The notes beneath the pieces are model-generated. The model did not search any database. It saw only the letters and a program-made list of their open reading frames with translations, and was not told the origin of the DNA. A program made the position numbers and the translations under genes. A stretch of 64,000 nt of DNA from CAVZTX01 sp963778375 (lineage in GTDB: Bacteria; Chloroflexota; Ktedonobacteria; Ktedonobacterales; Ktedonobacteraceae): NCBI GenBank assembly GCA_963778375.1, contig CAVZTX010000019.1, forward strand, positions 62,001 to 126,000, written 5' to 3'. Below are positions 52,642 through 62,471 of this stretch, piece by piece; the first letter of the stretch is position 1, and each line of letters begins with the position of its first letter.

Positions 52642-53985
52642 ATGGGTAATGAAAGGCTTGTAGGAATGGGTATTTTGCTCGGTCAACTACCACCTAACGA
52701 AGTAGCGCGATTGAAAGCTGAATTAGCAGAAACGCTCATCGCGAATTTCTGTTATCCACGGTTTTTTGACTATCGTACTGGCTCGTTACGTATGCGCCCT
52801 ATCGATCGTACCAAGCGTCAAGAAGTGTGGCTCTTTTTAAGCTCGGTTGATTTCACCTCGTGGAGCCGTGTGGATTTGATGTCGCCGGACTTTCAACGCC
52901 AGATCGAGCGCCTGTTCATTCACTTTGTGCAGCGAAACCGGAATTTCTTTGGCGATCAGGGACGCAAGCGCATGATCGACGTACGCATGTTGATTAGCTC
53001 GTGTGCAACTTCTGTAACCGAGGGCCTACGTAGCCATCTAAAAGGACATCAGCAGAGTAGTTCCTCCTTTGGCAGCCCACGCCCTGTGTTTTCCTGGGCT
53101 ACTACGAACGTCACCAATCGTCCTGAGCCGAACTGGGAGCAACTTGCCTCTCGCACTATGCTTATACAACAACAATTACAAGAAGTGCGCGGCGAAATAA
53201 AGTCTTCTGCTGCTGCAAACAATGGCACTACCACGGCCCAGAACGAGACACGCCCGGCAACAACGCGTCGATCTACACGAGGACGCTCAAATGGAAACAG
53301 CGCAAGTAGCGTCGAACGTGAAATGCGTGTCTCGCCAACTCCCAATATTACCGTAAGCAAACCCATGCTACCGGAGGAAACAAGCTTCCCTACACCATCT
53401 GCCACTGCTACACCAGCACCAATGGTGGAGACAAGTTCCCCTACACCGCCAACCACTGCCCCTACACCAGTGGCAGGACCTAAGACTACTACTCCGTTAA
53501 ACCCGCCAACAGATTCCGCTATAGCTCCTGCTTCCACGCCTGCCCCTACCAACAAGGTCGAGCCAACCGTCCTACCTATCGATATACCAGTTTCACCAGC
53601 CCCATCCGCCTTGCCAACGCCAGAGGCCTCGGTAAAATCGTCCGATAAAACACAAACACCTCTAACGGCAGTAACCGTTGGCAAATCTGAAAATACGACC
53701 GTCCTTATAAACGACGAGGATGTTGTAATTTTTGAGCAAATGCGCCACCAGCTTGTTGTATGGTTACGTGTCGAGGCGGTTCGTTCGGGGGCGGATATTT
53801 CCGGACAGGGTCCTATCCAACTGCTTGAGCTACTACACCGGCAGGACAGCGTTGATGACTCACGGCTAGAAGTTGTCTCAACCTTGCTTGGTCTCTCCGA
53901 CCAGGTCATCACCAATAGACGAGCCAGCTTGATCGAATATAAGCAAGCTATGATGTTTTACTTAATGCATACTCGTCGCTCTTGA
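52642..53985 (+). CDS. Hypothetical protein with long Pro/Thr/Ser-rich linker
   Basis: A 447-aa protein. Residues 1-130 form a folded region with no recognised family (LKAELAETLIANFCYPRFFDYRTGSLRMRPIDR, RQIERLFIHFVQRNRNFF). Residues ~190-340 are disordered and rich in Pro, Thr and Ala (SPTPPTTAPTPVAGP). Residues ~355-447 form a helical end (EDVVIFEQMRHQLVVWLRVEAVR, IQLLELLHRQD). It lies 3 bases after the DUF2079 gene and overlaps the GT4 frame, so it belongs to the same operon. No signal peptide seen. Confidence 0.6.
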   Translation: MGNERLVGMGILLGQLPPNEVARLKAELAETLIANFCYPRFFDYRTGSLRMRPIDRTKRQEVWLFLSSVDFTSWSRVDLMSPDFQRQIERLFIHFVQRNRNFFGDQGRKRMIDVRMLISSCATSVTEGLRSHLKGHQQSSSSFGSPRPVFSWATTNVTNRPEPNWEQLASRTMLIQQQLQEVRGEIKSSAAANNGTTTAQNETRPATTRRSTRGRSNGNSASSVEREMRVSPTPNITVSKPMLPEETSFPTPSATATPAPMVETSSPTPPTTAPTPVAGPKTTTPLNPPTDSAIAPASTPAPTNKVEPTVLPIDIPVSPAPSALPTPEASVKSSDKTQTPLTAVTVGKSENTTVLINDEDVVIFEQMRHQLVVWLRVEAVRSGADISGQGPIQLLELLHRQDSVDDSRLEVVSTLLGLSDQVITNRRASLIEYKQAMMFYLMHTRRS

Positions 53986-53993
53986 GAAGTTCT

Positions 53994-55163
53994 GTGAAAA
54001 AAACTAAGATGCGTGTATTAATGATTTCAAAAGCCCTGGTTGCAGGGACCTCACAACGTAAGCTTGAAGAACTCGCGAAATGTCCAGGAGTCGAACTGAC
54101 AGTCGTGGTGCCAGCATACTGGCAGGGTGACGATGGCAGTAAACAAGTTCTCGAACGTCTCTATACGAGTGGCTACCGTATGATTGTTACGCCGATAGCT
54201 TTGAATGGCCACTTTCACCTGTATTACTATCCTCAACTGGGCAAAATTATGCGAGAGGTACGTCCTGAAGTTGTGCATATTGACGAGGAGCCCTACAATT
54301 TCGCGACCTTCCAGGCCATGCGTCTAGCTCATAAGCAAAAAGCACCTGCCCTCTTCTTCACCTGGCAGAATCTCTATCGTAACTATCCACAACCTTTTCG
54401 CCTGGTAGAACTCTATAACTATCGTCATGCTGCTATCGCTCTGGCAGGCAATCGTGATGCTGAGGATGTACTGAGACGTAAAGGATTCACTGGCCCGATT
54501 CGTATCATTCCACAGTTTGGCTTTGACACAGAAATCTACCGGCGCAGTGAACCACGTGTCATACATACCGCGAATGCACCTTTCACACTGGGCTATCTTG
54601 GGCGTCTAGTCGAGAACAAGGGACTCCCATTGCTAATAGACGCCTTAGTAAGTCTTCCAGAATATTGCCGCATCGTGTTTGTCGGCAATGGTCCTATGCA
54701 GAGTGAACTGGAAGCCCAGGCCGCACGTCTTGGAGTCACTGAGCGCATTACCTTTAAAGCGGGTGTTCCGACCTATGAAGTGCCTAAAGCGTTGCAGCAG
54801 ATGGATGTGCTTGTCCTCCCATCCCTGACCCGCCCCAATTGGAAAGAACAATTTGGTCGTGTACTTGCTGAGGCGATGGCCTGTGAAACACCTGTCATTG
54901 GCTCCGATTCAGGCGAGATTCCCCACGTAATCGGAGATGCTGGGCTCGTTTTCCCAGAAGGTAATGCGCAAGAACTGGCCGCTTGTGTGCGTCAACTGTT
55001 AGAGAATCCTTCTTTATATGCCACTTTAGCAAGTAGAGGACGTCAGCGCGTCCGGGAGCATTATACTCAGGAACGCATTGCCAGACAGACTTATGAGGTG
55101 TACTTGGAAATGATGGGCACGCGACAACAAACAACAGAACGTGTTATGCCGCCGTCCTCATAA
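53994..55163 (+). CDS. GT4-family glycosyltransferase
   Basis: The ~390-aa GT-B enzyme has APFTLGYLGRLVENKGLPLLIDAL (G-R-L-V-xx-KG), RIVFVGNGPMQSELEAQAARLG, DVLVLPSLTRPNWKEQFGRVLAEAMACETPVIGSDSGEIPHVIGDAG (E-F-G-x-x-x-x-E-A-M, nucleotide-sugar site). It is cytoplasmic with no membrane helix. Possible starts are GTG 53994 (GAGAAG upstream) or ATG 54009; the frame opens at 53982 inside the preceding gene. Last gene of the glycan operon from 48100. Confidence 0.88.
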   Translation: MKKTKMRVLMISKALVAGTSQRKLEELAKCPGVELTVVVPAYWQGDDGSKQVLERLYTSGYRMIVTPIALNGHFHLYYYPQLGKIMREVRPEVVHIDEEPYNFATFQAMRLAHKQKAPALFFTWQNLYRNYPQPFRLVELYNYRHAAIALAGNRDAEDVLRRKGFTGPIRIIPQFGFDTEIYRRSEPRVIHTANAPFTLGYLGRLVENKGLPLLIDALVSLPEYCRIVFVGNGPMQSELEAQAARLGVTERITFKAGVPTYEVPKALQQMDVLVLPSLTRPNWKEQFGRVLAEAMACETPVIGSDSGEIPHVIGDAGLVFPEGNAQELAACVRQLLENPSLYATLASRGRQRVREHYTQERIARQTYEVYLEMMGTRQQTTERVMPPSS

Positions 55164-55368
55164 TTGGCAACAACTCGTGCAATTGCTGCATCTACTTCTG
55201 ATTTAGCATTGTATATAAAAAAACCATTAAAAATATCAAAGTCACCCCGAATTGTGATACTTTCCACTTCCCAACTCGTCCATATGTATGGTATAAACGT
55301 CTATGGAAATGGGTTATAAGATGTGCATAAAGCACTCTCAGAGCGTACAAGAAGGGAGGTCGTGTGCT

Positions 55369-56007
55369 ATGTCAAAAGAACGTGATATTGCAGCCGAGAA
55401 TCTGTCTAGTGTGCTAGAACTGGCACGCCTGAGACGACAAAGGGGCCTATTAAGCGTAGAGCATATTCAACGTGGACGCCTTGAGGAAGGCGAGATCTAT
55501 TTTCAAAATGGCCAACCCACTTATGCTCGTGTGGGGCAATTGTTGGGTCAAGATGCCCTTGTCTGGCTGCTTCAATGGCGTCAGATACACTTCGCTTTGC
55601 TAAACGATGTCCCTCCTCCACCAGCAAATATCCCCGTTCAATTTGCTAGGAGTGTTGATAGCAGGATTACCGGTCCTATGGTAGCGATATCCTCTACTCA
55701 GGCAAGCTATCGTCAATTTAATGGCAGTTTATCAACCAGTGTACTTACTGAAAGCAGACCCGCCTATCCAGGTAGCTCATCTCGCCTCAATCCATACCTG
55801 ACAAATATAGAAACGCTCATTCCCCAAAAGCTGGAAAATGAACGTGACGTACTCTCCCTACCGCTTACACGTCCCCAGCGTTGTGTTTATCTCCTCGTTA
55901 ATGGTCGTCGTACAATCGCTGACTTATCCCGAACTACAGGCAAAAGTGCTCAAGATGTGGAGCGTATCCTGAGTGAGTTGCAGGAACAAGGGCTTGTCTC
56001 GGTTTAA
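55369..56007 (+). CDS. DUF4388-domain protein with C-terminal winged-helix-like region
   Basis: From ATG 55369 (GGGAGG nine bases ahead; the frame opens at 55303) the ~212-aa protein has a DUF4388/PATAN-type N-terminal half: LSSVLELARLRRQRGLLSVE, GRLEEGEIYFQNGQPTYARVGQLLGQDALVWLLQW. The C-terminal ~65 residues are helical and resemble a winged helix (TRPQRCVYLLVNGRRTIADLSRTTGKSAQDVERILSELQEQGLVSV). Such proteins are regulatory partners in motility and surface functions. Convergent with mfd. Confidence 0.75.
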   Translation: MSKERDIAAENLSSVLELARLRRQRGLLSVEHIQRGRLEEGEIYFQNGQPTYARVGQLLGQDALVWLLQWRQIHFALLNDVPPPPANIPVQFARSVDSRITGPMVAISSTQASYRQFNGSLSTSVLTESRPAYPGSSSRLNPYLTNIETLIPQKLENERDVLSLPLTRPQRCVYLLVNGRRTIADLSRTTGKSAQDVERILSELQEQGLVSV

Positions 56008-56010
56008 ATT

Positions 56011-59000
56011 CTATGCTGCTGTCGTAATCGCATGCAACAGTTCTCTCAACTGCTCCATCCAATTTGACCCAAGCAAACGGCGTGGAATATGAATCACCCC
56101 TTGCTGCACGCGTGCCTCATTGCGGAACCGCCGGTACAGGACAATGCGGTTAGGGATAATTGTTCGTCTCACAGTCAGCACGAACTCGTTATCCTTCGCG
56201 GCAATCGCCTCGAAGCCGAAGCTGGCAGCTTCCACCTTCAGACGCACCATGGCGAGTAAGTTCTGCACTGGCTGCGGTGGGGGACCGAAGCGATCGTTCA
56301 ACTCCGCCTCCATCGCCTCAACCTCTTCGGGACGGTTCAGATTTGCCAGGCGTTGATAAAATTTCACTTTCAGCGCCCGGTCGCCGATATACTCATCAGG
56401 TAGATAAGAATCAAGTGGTAGGTCAACCATTACACTTGGCGCAGCCGTCTCTGCATGTTTGCCCTGGACCTCCTGCACCGCTTCAGCAAGCAGCTTAGTA
56501 TAGAGATCAAAGCCTACCGAATTCATGAAGCCGGATTGTTCCGCACCTAATAGGTTGCCCGCGCCACGAATCTCGAGGTCTTTCATCGCAATACGGAAGC
56601 CAGCGCCTAGCTCGGTAGCCTCAAAGATGGCACGTAGTCGCTTTTCCTGGTTAGGCGTCAGCTTTGTGTCCTTATTGTAGAGGAAGTAAGCGTAGGCCTG
56701 ATGTGTGCCGCGTCCAACACGCCCGCGCAACTGGTAGAGTTGGGCCAGTCCGAACAACGCTGCATTATTCACAATGATCGTATTGGCGTTAGAAATATCA
56801 AGTCCATTTTCAATGATGGTCGTTGAGAGCAGCACGTCGTACTCGCCATTGGAGAAGTCCATCATTACACGTTCCAGTTGATCCTCCGGCATCTGCCCAT
56901 GACCAACCACAATACGTGCCTCTGGAATGAGCCGTTTCAGCTTCTGTGCAATCACCTGAATACCTAGCACGCGGTTATGCACAAAGAACACCTGCCCCCC
57001 GCGATCAATCTCGCGTAGAATCGCCTCGCGTATCAAATCCTCGTCATACTCACGAATAGCGGTACGGATAGGCAGGCGCTCCTGCGGAGGCGTTTCGATC
57101 ACACTCATATCGCGTACATTCACTAGCGACATATGCAGTGTGCGGGGAATAGGCGTCGCTGTCATTGTCAATACATCGATCTCAGTACGTAACTGTTTGA
57201 GGAGTTCTTTGTGTGTCACGCCAAAGCGCTGCTCCTCGTCAACGATTAGTAGCCCTAGATTGAGGAAAACCACGTCCTTCTGCAAGATCCGGTGCGTTCC
57301 GATAACAATATCCACTTTTCCCAAAGCCAGGTCTTCCAGTACCTGCTTCTGCTCTTTCTCTGAGCGGAAGCGACTCAAAAGTTCGACGCGCACAGGATAG
57401 GCTTTCAACCGTTCATTAAAGGTGTTATAGTGCTGCAAGGCCAGAACCGTTGTAGGAACCAGAATCGCTACCTGGCGTTGGTCGAGGACCGCCTTAAAAG
57501 CTGCTCGTAGCGCTACCTCAGTCTTGCCATAGCCAACATCTCCGCATACCAGCCGATCCATTGGCCGTGGCCGCTCCATATCGATCTTTACCTCTTCGAT
57601 AGCGTGAGCCTGGTCAGGTGTCTCTTCATAAGGAAATGCGTCTTCCAGTTCTTGTAACCAGGGTTGTTCTGAGTCGGGCGGGAAAGCATGCCCAGGCATT
57701 GCCTCGCGCGCGCTATATAGCCGTAAGAGATCACGTGCAATATCCTGGACGCTCTCTTTGACCTTTGACTTGGCGCGAGTCCACTCTGTTGTGCCCAATT
57801 TGCTGAGGGCTGGCACTGCATCGCCCATACCAATGTAGCGCGTAACGCGGTCAAGCTGATCGGTTGGAATATACAATCTGTCCGTGCCCGCGTAGCGAAT
57901 CAGCAGGTATTCGCGCTCTACACCCGTCGTATTGAGCTTGACCAATCCCTCAAAACGTCCAATCCCATATTCTTGATGCACCACATAATCGCCAGGATTG
58001 ACTTCAGCCAGGAAAGCAGCGGGTGTAACGACCTTTCGGCGCTGAGCATCGTGTCTTCTTGACCAACCAAAGATTTCGGTATCGGTAAAGACCTGTAGGG
58101 CTAATCCTCGTGACTGCCAACCCTCGGGCAGTTGGCCGTGTATCAGGGTAAGGGTGCCTGTCTCAGGGAGTTCAAGGATGTTTGTGCCTGGGCTGACATG
58201 GATGGTAGCTTCATGGAGCACACCCTCGTCGCTCAACACCTCAGCTAACCTGCGTGCCTGAGCCGTCACGATCACCACGCGCTCGCGGCTATCAATGGCC
58301 TTACGGCAATCCTGCACAAACGCGCGTAATCGACCTCCATATGAACTGGTGGTGCTAAATGAAGGCATCAGATGCTCGGTACCAGCATGTCGCATTGCAT
58401 CAAAATCCCCTTCGGCAGCCGAAAGTATATCTGCGAGATGCAGTTGACGACGCTGCTGCAACTGGAGAGCCAGATAGCTCCATGCAATATGCGCACCTCG
58501 CAAATGAAGAGGAATCTCGTGGTCACGCTCAAACCGTTCCTGCATTTCCTGCGCCTGGGCATCAAGGTCCGTATTTCTATTCTGGATACTTTCAGGATTG
58601 TCAAGCACGAGCAACCCATTTTTAGGCAGATAATCCAGCAGATTGGCCTGCGGATGGAGATAAGGCAGGTAGAAGGTGATATCGTCAAACGAGCGGCGCT
58701 GGCGCAACTCTTCCAGGTCACGCTCCCAGCGTTCCCTGGCATCGTGATGCAATTTACTGCTATCCAGTTGTTCTAACTCTCGGGCAGCTTCTGGCCCCCG
58801 CAGTGGCAATGCTTCACGCGCAGGACCAATAACGCAGGACTCGATAGAGTTGAGCGAGCGCTGTGTCTCCTGATCAAAGGTGCGCAACGACTCAATCTCA
58901 TCGCCGAAAAACTCGATACGTACAGGGCGTTGCAGCGTTGGCGGGAAGAGATCGACAATCCCACCACGATGACTGAATTGTCCCGGCTCCTCCACCTCGG

Positions 59001-59508
59001 TCACTGGCTCATAGCCCAGGTTATAGAGGTGCTCAAGCATCGACGTGAGATCGACCTCCTGACCCGGCTTCAAGTCATATAACGCAGCAGAAAGTTCCTT
59101 TGGTGGAATGATCGGCTGTGTCAAAGTACGCGCAGAGCAGATCACAATCAGATTGCGATCGTGCTCCGTCAAGCAGATCAAAGCATTCATGCGCTGCTGC
59201 GTCGTTTCAGCATCGCTAATTAGCCGCTCATACGGTAAAGCATCACGATCAGGAAAACAAAGAACATCCTCAGCATGCTCTACCAATACTTTCAGCGTTT
59301 CCGCCATCGAATTCGCCTGCGCCTCATCAGCAACTACAACCAGCATGGGTTGCTTCAACGCGGAACTCAGGGCAGCAAAAACAAACGGACGTGCGGCTTC
59401 GGTAACTCCAGTGAGGGCTGGTACCCCCTCAGCATTCAGCAATCGCTGTACCAGGCGGCGAAATTCGGGCCGCTGTGTCAACAGCGCAAGTAATCCCTGT
59501 AGTGTCAC
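56011..59508 (-). CDS. mfd: Transcription-repair coupling factor Mfd
   Basis: The 1165-aa protein has the full Mfd order. A UvrB-like N-terminal module (FCFPDRDALPYERL-like) comes first. The RNA-polymerase interaction domain is NPGDYVVHQEYGIGRFEGLVKL. The translocase has Walker A CGDVGYGKTEVALRAAF, LIVDEEQRFGVTHKE (DEEQ), TMTATPIPRTLHMSL, FFVHNRVLGIQ and QLRGRVGRGTHQAYAYF. The C-terminal TRCF domain follows (SYLPDEYIGDRALKVKFYQRLA). It removes stalled RNA polymerase and recruits UvrA. GTG 59508 start with GAGG upstream. Intact, unlike several genes nearby. Confidence 0.97.
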   Translation of the reverse strand: MTLQGLLALLTQRPEFRRLVQRLLNAEGVPALTGVTEAARPFVFAALSSALKQPMLVVVADEAQANSMAETLKVLVEHAEDVLCFPDRDALPYERLISDAETTQQRMNALICLTEHDRNLIVICSARTLTQPIIPPKELSAALYDLKPGQEVDLTSMLEHLYNLGYEPVTEVEEPGQFSHRGGIVDLFPPTLQRPVRIEFFGDEIESLRTFDQETQRSLNSIESCVIGPAREALPLRGPEAARELEQLDSSKLHHDARERWERDLEELRQRRSFDDITFYLPYLHPQANLLDYLPKNGLLVLDNPESIQNRNTDLDAQAQEMQERFERDHEIPLHLRGAHIAWSYLALQLQQRRQLHLADILSAAEGDFDAMRHAGTEHLMPSFSTTSSYGGRLRAFVQDCRKAIDSRERVVIVTAQARRLAEVLSDEGVLHEATIHVSPGTNILELPETGTLTLIHGQLPEGWQSRGLALQVFTDTEIFGWSRRHDAQRRKVVTPAAFLAEVNPGDYVVHQEYGIGRFEGLVKLNTTGVEREYLLIRYAGTDRLYIPTDQLDRVTRYIGMGDAVPALSKLGTTEWTRAKSKVKESVQDIARDLLRLYSAREAMPGHAFPPDSEQPWLQELEDAFPYEETPDQAHAIEEVKIDMERPRPMDRLVCGDVGYGKTEVALRAAFKAVLDQRQVAILVPTTVLALQHYNTFNERLKAYPVRVELLSRFRSEKEQKQVLEDLALGKVDIVIGTHRILQKDVVFLNLGLLIVDEEQRFGVTHKELLKQLRTEIDVLTMTATPIPRTLHMSLVNVRDMSVIETPPQERLPIRTAIREYDEDLIREAILREIDRGGQVFFVHNRVLGIQVIAQKLKRLIPEARIVVGHGQMPEDQLERVMMDFSNGEYDVLLSTTIIENGLDISNANTIIVNNAALFGLAQLYQLRGRVGRGTHQAYAYFLYNKDTKLTPNQEKRLRAIFEATELGAGFRIAMKDLEIRGAGNLLGAEQSGFMNSVGFDLYTKLLAEAVQEVQGKHAETAAPSVMVDLPLDSYLPDEYIGDRALKVKFYQRLANLNRPEEVEAMEAELNDRFGPPPQPVQNLLAMVRLKVEAASFGFEAIAAKDNEFVLTVRRTIIPNRIVLYRRFRNEARVQQGVIHIPRRLLGSNWMEQLRELLHAITTAA

Positions 59509-59742
59509 TCATTCCTCACAACATCACAATGATCTATATGAATGTATCTTTCTGTACTCGGCACCTATCCGTTCTGCCAACGATGCTAGCGCGTCTAGCG
59601 CTTCGCGCTCAGACAAGACGAAAGGAGAAAGAAGTCTTGATAGAGGTCTTATTCTAAGCCAGTCAGGCACCCTATCTGCTCATTCCGCAGTTAGTGTAGC
59701 ATAGTAGCGATACCGTGTCGAGAGCAAATAAGGTGCCTTCAC

Positions 59743-60051
59743 CTATACTGACAGAAATCCAATAGCCGCAATTCCCAATACCAGTCCGATTAACTGATAC
59801 GGGCTGACCCGTTCCTGGTAGAACAGTAAGCCGATCAGCACGGCCCCGATACCGGACAACAGCGCAAAGATTACCGCACCTTTACCCAATTCTCCACCGG
59901 TACGCAAACTGATCAGCCAGGCGATATTGGCAACAACATACCCAAGAATGGAAAGTACACCAAAAACCAGCTTTCCACTTACCCCGAATTGCTTTGCCAG
60001 AACATCCGCAATCAACTCAAATGCCACAAGCAGTAGTAAAAACAAAGCCAT
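59743..60051 (-). CDS. SMR/EamA-type small membrane transporter
   Basis: The 102-aa protein has four helices: LFLLLLVAFELIADVLAKQFG (with Glu near residue 12), LVFGVLSILGYVVANIAWLISL, GAVIFALLSGIGAVLIGLLF and SPYQLIGLVLGIAAIGFLSV. This matches the small-multidrug-resistance size and topology. The Glu in helix 1 is where the SMR proton/substrate site lies. A half-EamA nucleotide-sugar or undecaprenyl carrier is an alternative. Single gene; RBS is weak. Confidence 0.72.
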   Translation of the reverse strand: MALFLLLLVAFELIADVLAKQFGVSGKLVFGVLSILGYVVANIAWLISLRTGGELGKGAVIFALLSGIGAVLIGLLFYQERVSPYQLIGLVLGIAAIGFLSV

Positions 60052-60422
60052 GTGGGTGGAAGAGCCACCTGGGAAACAACATAGAGCTATCCTTTCTTAC
60101 ATCATGTCAAATGCAAGCAGAACTCCATCGACACCATGTCCATTAGGAGAAGACATCACGGAAGGCATGCTTTGTCAGCATCAGGTATAAAGGCCGATGC
60201 CGATTGCCAGCATTCTATCTAACGAAAGGCTAGTTCAGCGTGTTGAGGAGATGAGGTGTATCAAAGGGAAAAGCATCGTATCAAACTTTCTTTGCATACA
60301 TGAAAACATTGTGTATAGCTATCATAGCACAGAGTGAGCCTCTTGCCACACTCCGGTAGGTTATACTACAGAGGGATCACAATAAAAAGAGAAAATGAGC
60401 ATTACGTCCAACGGGGCTGCTT
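60052..60422. other. Intergenic region
   Basis: About 370 bases between the divergent SMR-like and release-factor-like genes. No gene, repeat or consensus promoter stands out. Confidence 0.4.
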
Positions 60423-60815
60423 ATGCCCTGCATCACAATAGAGGAAGCACCCGTGATAGAACGTTATCCAACAGACCGTGCCTCGCTAGAGCGCGATTGC
60501 GACATGGAATTCTTCATTGCTAGCGGTCCTGGTGGGCAGCATCGCAATAAGGTCGAGACAGGTGTACGATTGATTCATCGCCCAACTGGAATAACCGTTA
60601 CGGCTACTGAGCGCCGTTCGCAGCATGCTAACATAGAAGCTGCTTACGAGCGCATGGCGACACGTCTCGCAGAACGGCAGCGCATCTCGAAACCTCGTAA
60701 GCCAACACGCCCTACTGCTGCAAGTCGTGTGCGCAGACTCGAAAGAAAGCACAGGGCGGGCTTGCTTAAAAGACAGAGATCAACTTTTCAAGGTAATCGG
60801 GATCCATCCGCTTAA
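60423..60815 (+). CDS. Release-factor-like peptidyl-tRNA hydrolase (RF-1 domain, ArfB type)
   Basis: The 130-aa protein carries the GGQ loop FIASGPGGQHRNKVETGVRLIHRPTGITVTATERRSQHANIEAAYERM and a basic C-terminal tail (RRLERKHRAGLLKRQRS). It lacks the codon-recognition domains of RF1/RF2. ArfB/YaeJ and ICT1-type proteins of this plan rescue stalled ribosomes; this could complement tmRNA (ssrA lies 17 kb away). It has no good RBS at ATG 60423. Directly after its stop, in the same frame, lies a hydrolase fragment. Confidence 0.82.
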   Translation: MPCITIEEAPVIERYPTDRASLERDCDMEFFIASGPGGQHRNKVETGVRLIHRPTGITVTATERRSQHANIEAAYERMATRLAERQRISKPRKPTRPTAASRVRRLERKHRAGLLKRQRSTFQGNRDPSA

Positions 60816-60995
60816 CTATACGGCACACTCGCACCTGACCGGGGCTTCATCATGACTGCCGACGAGGCAGAGCGCGTGAAAGGCATCATCGCGGGCAGCC
60901 GCGTAGTGGAGATTCCGGATACCAACCACTACACCATTATCCTCTCCGAGGTCTTCACTCGCGAAGTACTCTCCTTCCTCATGGATAGTGAATAA
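60816..60995 (+). pseudogene. C-terminal fragment of an alpha/beta hydrolase
   Basis: The frame after TAA 60813-60815 reads LYGTLAPDRGFIMTADEAER and then GSRVVEIPDTNHYTIILSEVF to TAA 60993-60995. TNHYTI with its His is the usual catalytic-His region of alpha/beta hydrolases, and RGFIMTADEAERVK is the preceding cap-to-strand block. A Met inside (60852) could start 47 residues, but no RBS is present. The rest of the gene is absent. Confidence 0.6.
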
Positions 60996-61155
60996 ATGTG
61001 AGGTGGAAAGCTTGTGACGCCTTTGTAATGCTGAAGCTCAATCTCGTGATGGTTTTGTGATACCAAAACTACATAATGTGGTCAGATAAGTTATGGAATA
61101 CTTACTGACCGCATGCTTGTGCAATGAGGTCGTATCCTTGTGAAAGGAGCAAATC

Positions 61156-62292
61156 ATGACACAACGTTTTACACTGGGCATTGAAGAAGAGTTTCAGATG
61201 GTGAACCCTCGAACCGGTCAACTCTGTCCACGCATTGAAACCATTCTTGAAAAAGGCCATCCCATATTTGGCGAGCAGATCAAAGCTGAGATGCTCCAAT
61301 CGACCGTTGAACTCATTTCGGACATCTTGCCCGATATCGCTGCGGCTCGTCAAGAAATGCAAACCTTAAGAGCTAAACTCGCACAACTATTGGAAGAGGA
61401 AGGTCTGGCGTTGATCAGCGCAGGCACCCATCCCACTGCCTTATGGCAGAACGAGCGGAGATCCCCTTACGAGCGATATGGCCAATTAGAGCAGGAATTT
61501 GAGGACGTTGCGCGTTCCATCTTGATCTTCGGCCTGCACGTCCATATCGGTATCGAGAACCAGGAGATTGCTGTTGAACTCATGAACCAGCTTCGTACCT
61601 GGCTTCCACACCTGCTTGCCATCTCTTCCAACTCCCCATTCTGGGCTGGACGCTTCACAGGTCTCAAATCCTATCGTTCGGTCGTCTGGAAACCCTTCCC
61701 ACGTAGTGGGGTACCAGAAGTATTCCCCTCCTGGAGAGACTTCGACGCCTATGTTCAGACACTTACGAAAATGGGCTGCATTGACAACGGCAAAAGGATC
61801 TGGTGGGACATTCGCCCCCATCCGTTCTTCAGTACCATCGAATTTCGCGTTTGCGATATGCCCGGCACCTTTGAGGACACCATTGCTATCGCTGCCCTCT
61901 GTCAGGCACTCGTCGCCAAGCTAACCTGGCTCTATAAGCACGGCCTGAGTACCCCTGCACTATCGAGTCACTTCATCGAGGAGAATAAGTGGCACGTCAT
62001 GCACCTCGGTCTGGACGCAGAGATACTTGATTTCGTGCAGGGGCGTCGCCTCGGCATGCGCGAATCGCTCAGTGAACTACTCGATTTCGTAGAAGACGTC
62101 GTTGATGATTTAGGCAGCCGCCGCGAAATGAATTACCTTCACCAATTACTCGAAAGTCGCCAAGGGACAGGAGCAGACCGCCAGATAGCCATTTATGAGC
62201 AAACCGGCAGTATTGAGGCCGTCATCAAACTGCTCATGCAGCAGACAATGCAAGGAATTCCTCTAGATGTGCCCGTAACGGTAGTACGCTAG
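61156..62292 (+). CDS. ybdK: Carboxylate-amine ligase, YbdK/GCS2 family
   Basis: The 378-aa protein starts FTLGIEEEFQMVNPRTGQL (the GIEEEF metal/ATP motif), then EMLQSTVELISDI, ISAGTHPTALW, FGLHVHIGIENQEIAVELMNQLRTWLPHLLAISSNSPFW and WWDIRPHPFFSTIEFRVCDMP. These define the GCS2 branch with weak glutamate-cysteine ligase activity. AAAGGAG lies 6 bases before ATG 61156. Two hairpins follow the stop. Confidence 0.92.
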   Translation: MTQRFTLGIEEEFQMVNPRTGQLCPRIETILEKGHPIFGEQIKAEMLQSTVELISDILPDIAAARQEMQTLRAKLAQLLEEEGLALISAGTHPTALWQNERRSPYERYGQLEQEFEDVARSILIFGLHVHIGIENQEIAVELMNQLRTWLPHLLAISSNSPFWAGRFTGLKSYRSVVWKPFPRSGVPEVFPSWRDFDAYVQTLTKMGCIDNGKRIWWDIRPHPFFSTIEFRVCDMPGTFEDTIAIAALCQALVAKLTWLYKHGLSTPALSSHFIEENKWHVMHLGLDAEILDFVQGRRLGMRESLSELLDFVEDVVDDLGSRREMNYLHQLLESRQGTGADRQIAIYEQTGSIEAVIKLLMQQTMQGIPLDVPVTVVR

Positions 62293-62307
62293 CGAATCAC
62301 TCAATCT

Positions 62308-62342
62308 TGCTAGAGAAGGCTGGATGGAGAGCTTCTCTAGCA
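62308..62342 (+). terminator. Hairpin after ybdK
   Basis: TGCTAGAGAAG (62308-62318) and CTTCTCTAGCA (62332-62342), an 11-bp perfect stem with a 13-base loop, 15 bases after the stop. Confidence 0.7.
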
Positions 62343-62360
62343 GAATGGTGGCAAGAATTC

Positions 62361-62383
62361 CATGCTATTTTTAGCATGCTTTT
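62361..62383 (+). terminator. Rho-independent terminator
   Basis: CATGCTA (62361-62367), loop TTTT, TAGCATG (62372-62378), then CTTTTCT. It is the second terminator after ybdK. Confidence 0.7.
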
Positions 62384-62471
62384 CTAGGGGTCACTGTCAA
62401 TCTAATGAATGCCTTCCAGATGATATAATGAAATAACAATTGTCTTCATTTAACTGGAGGAGCATTCTCTC

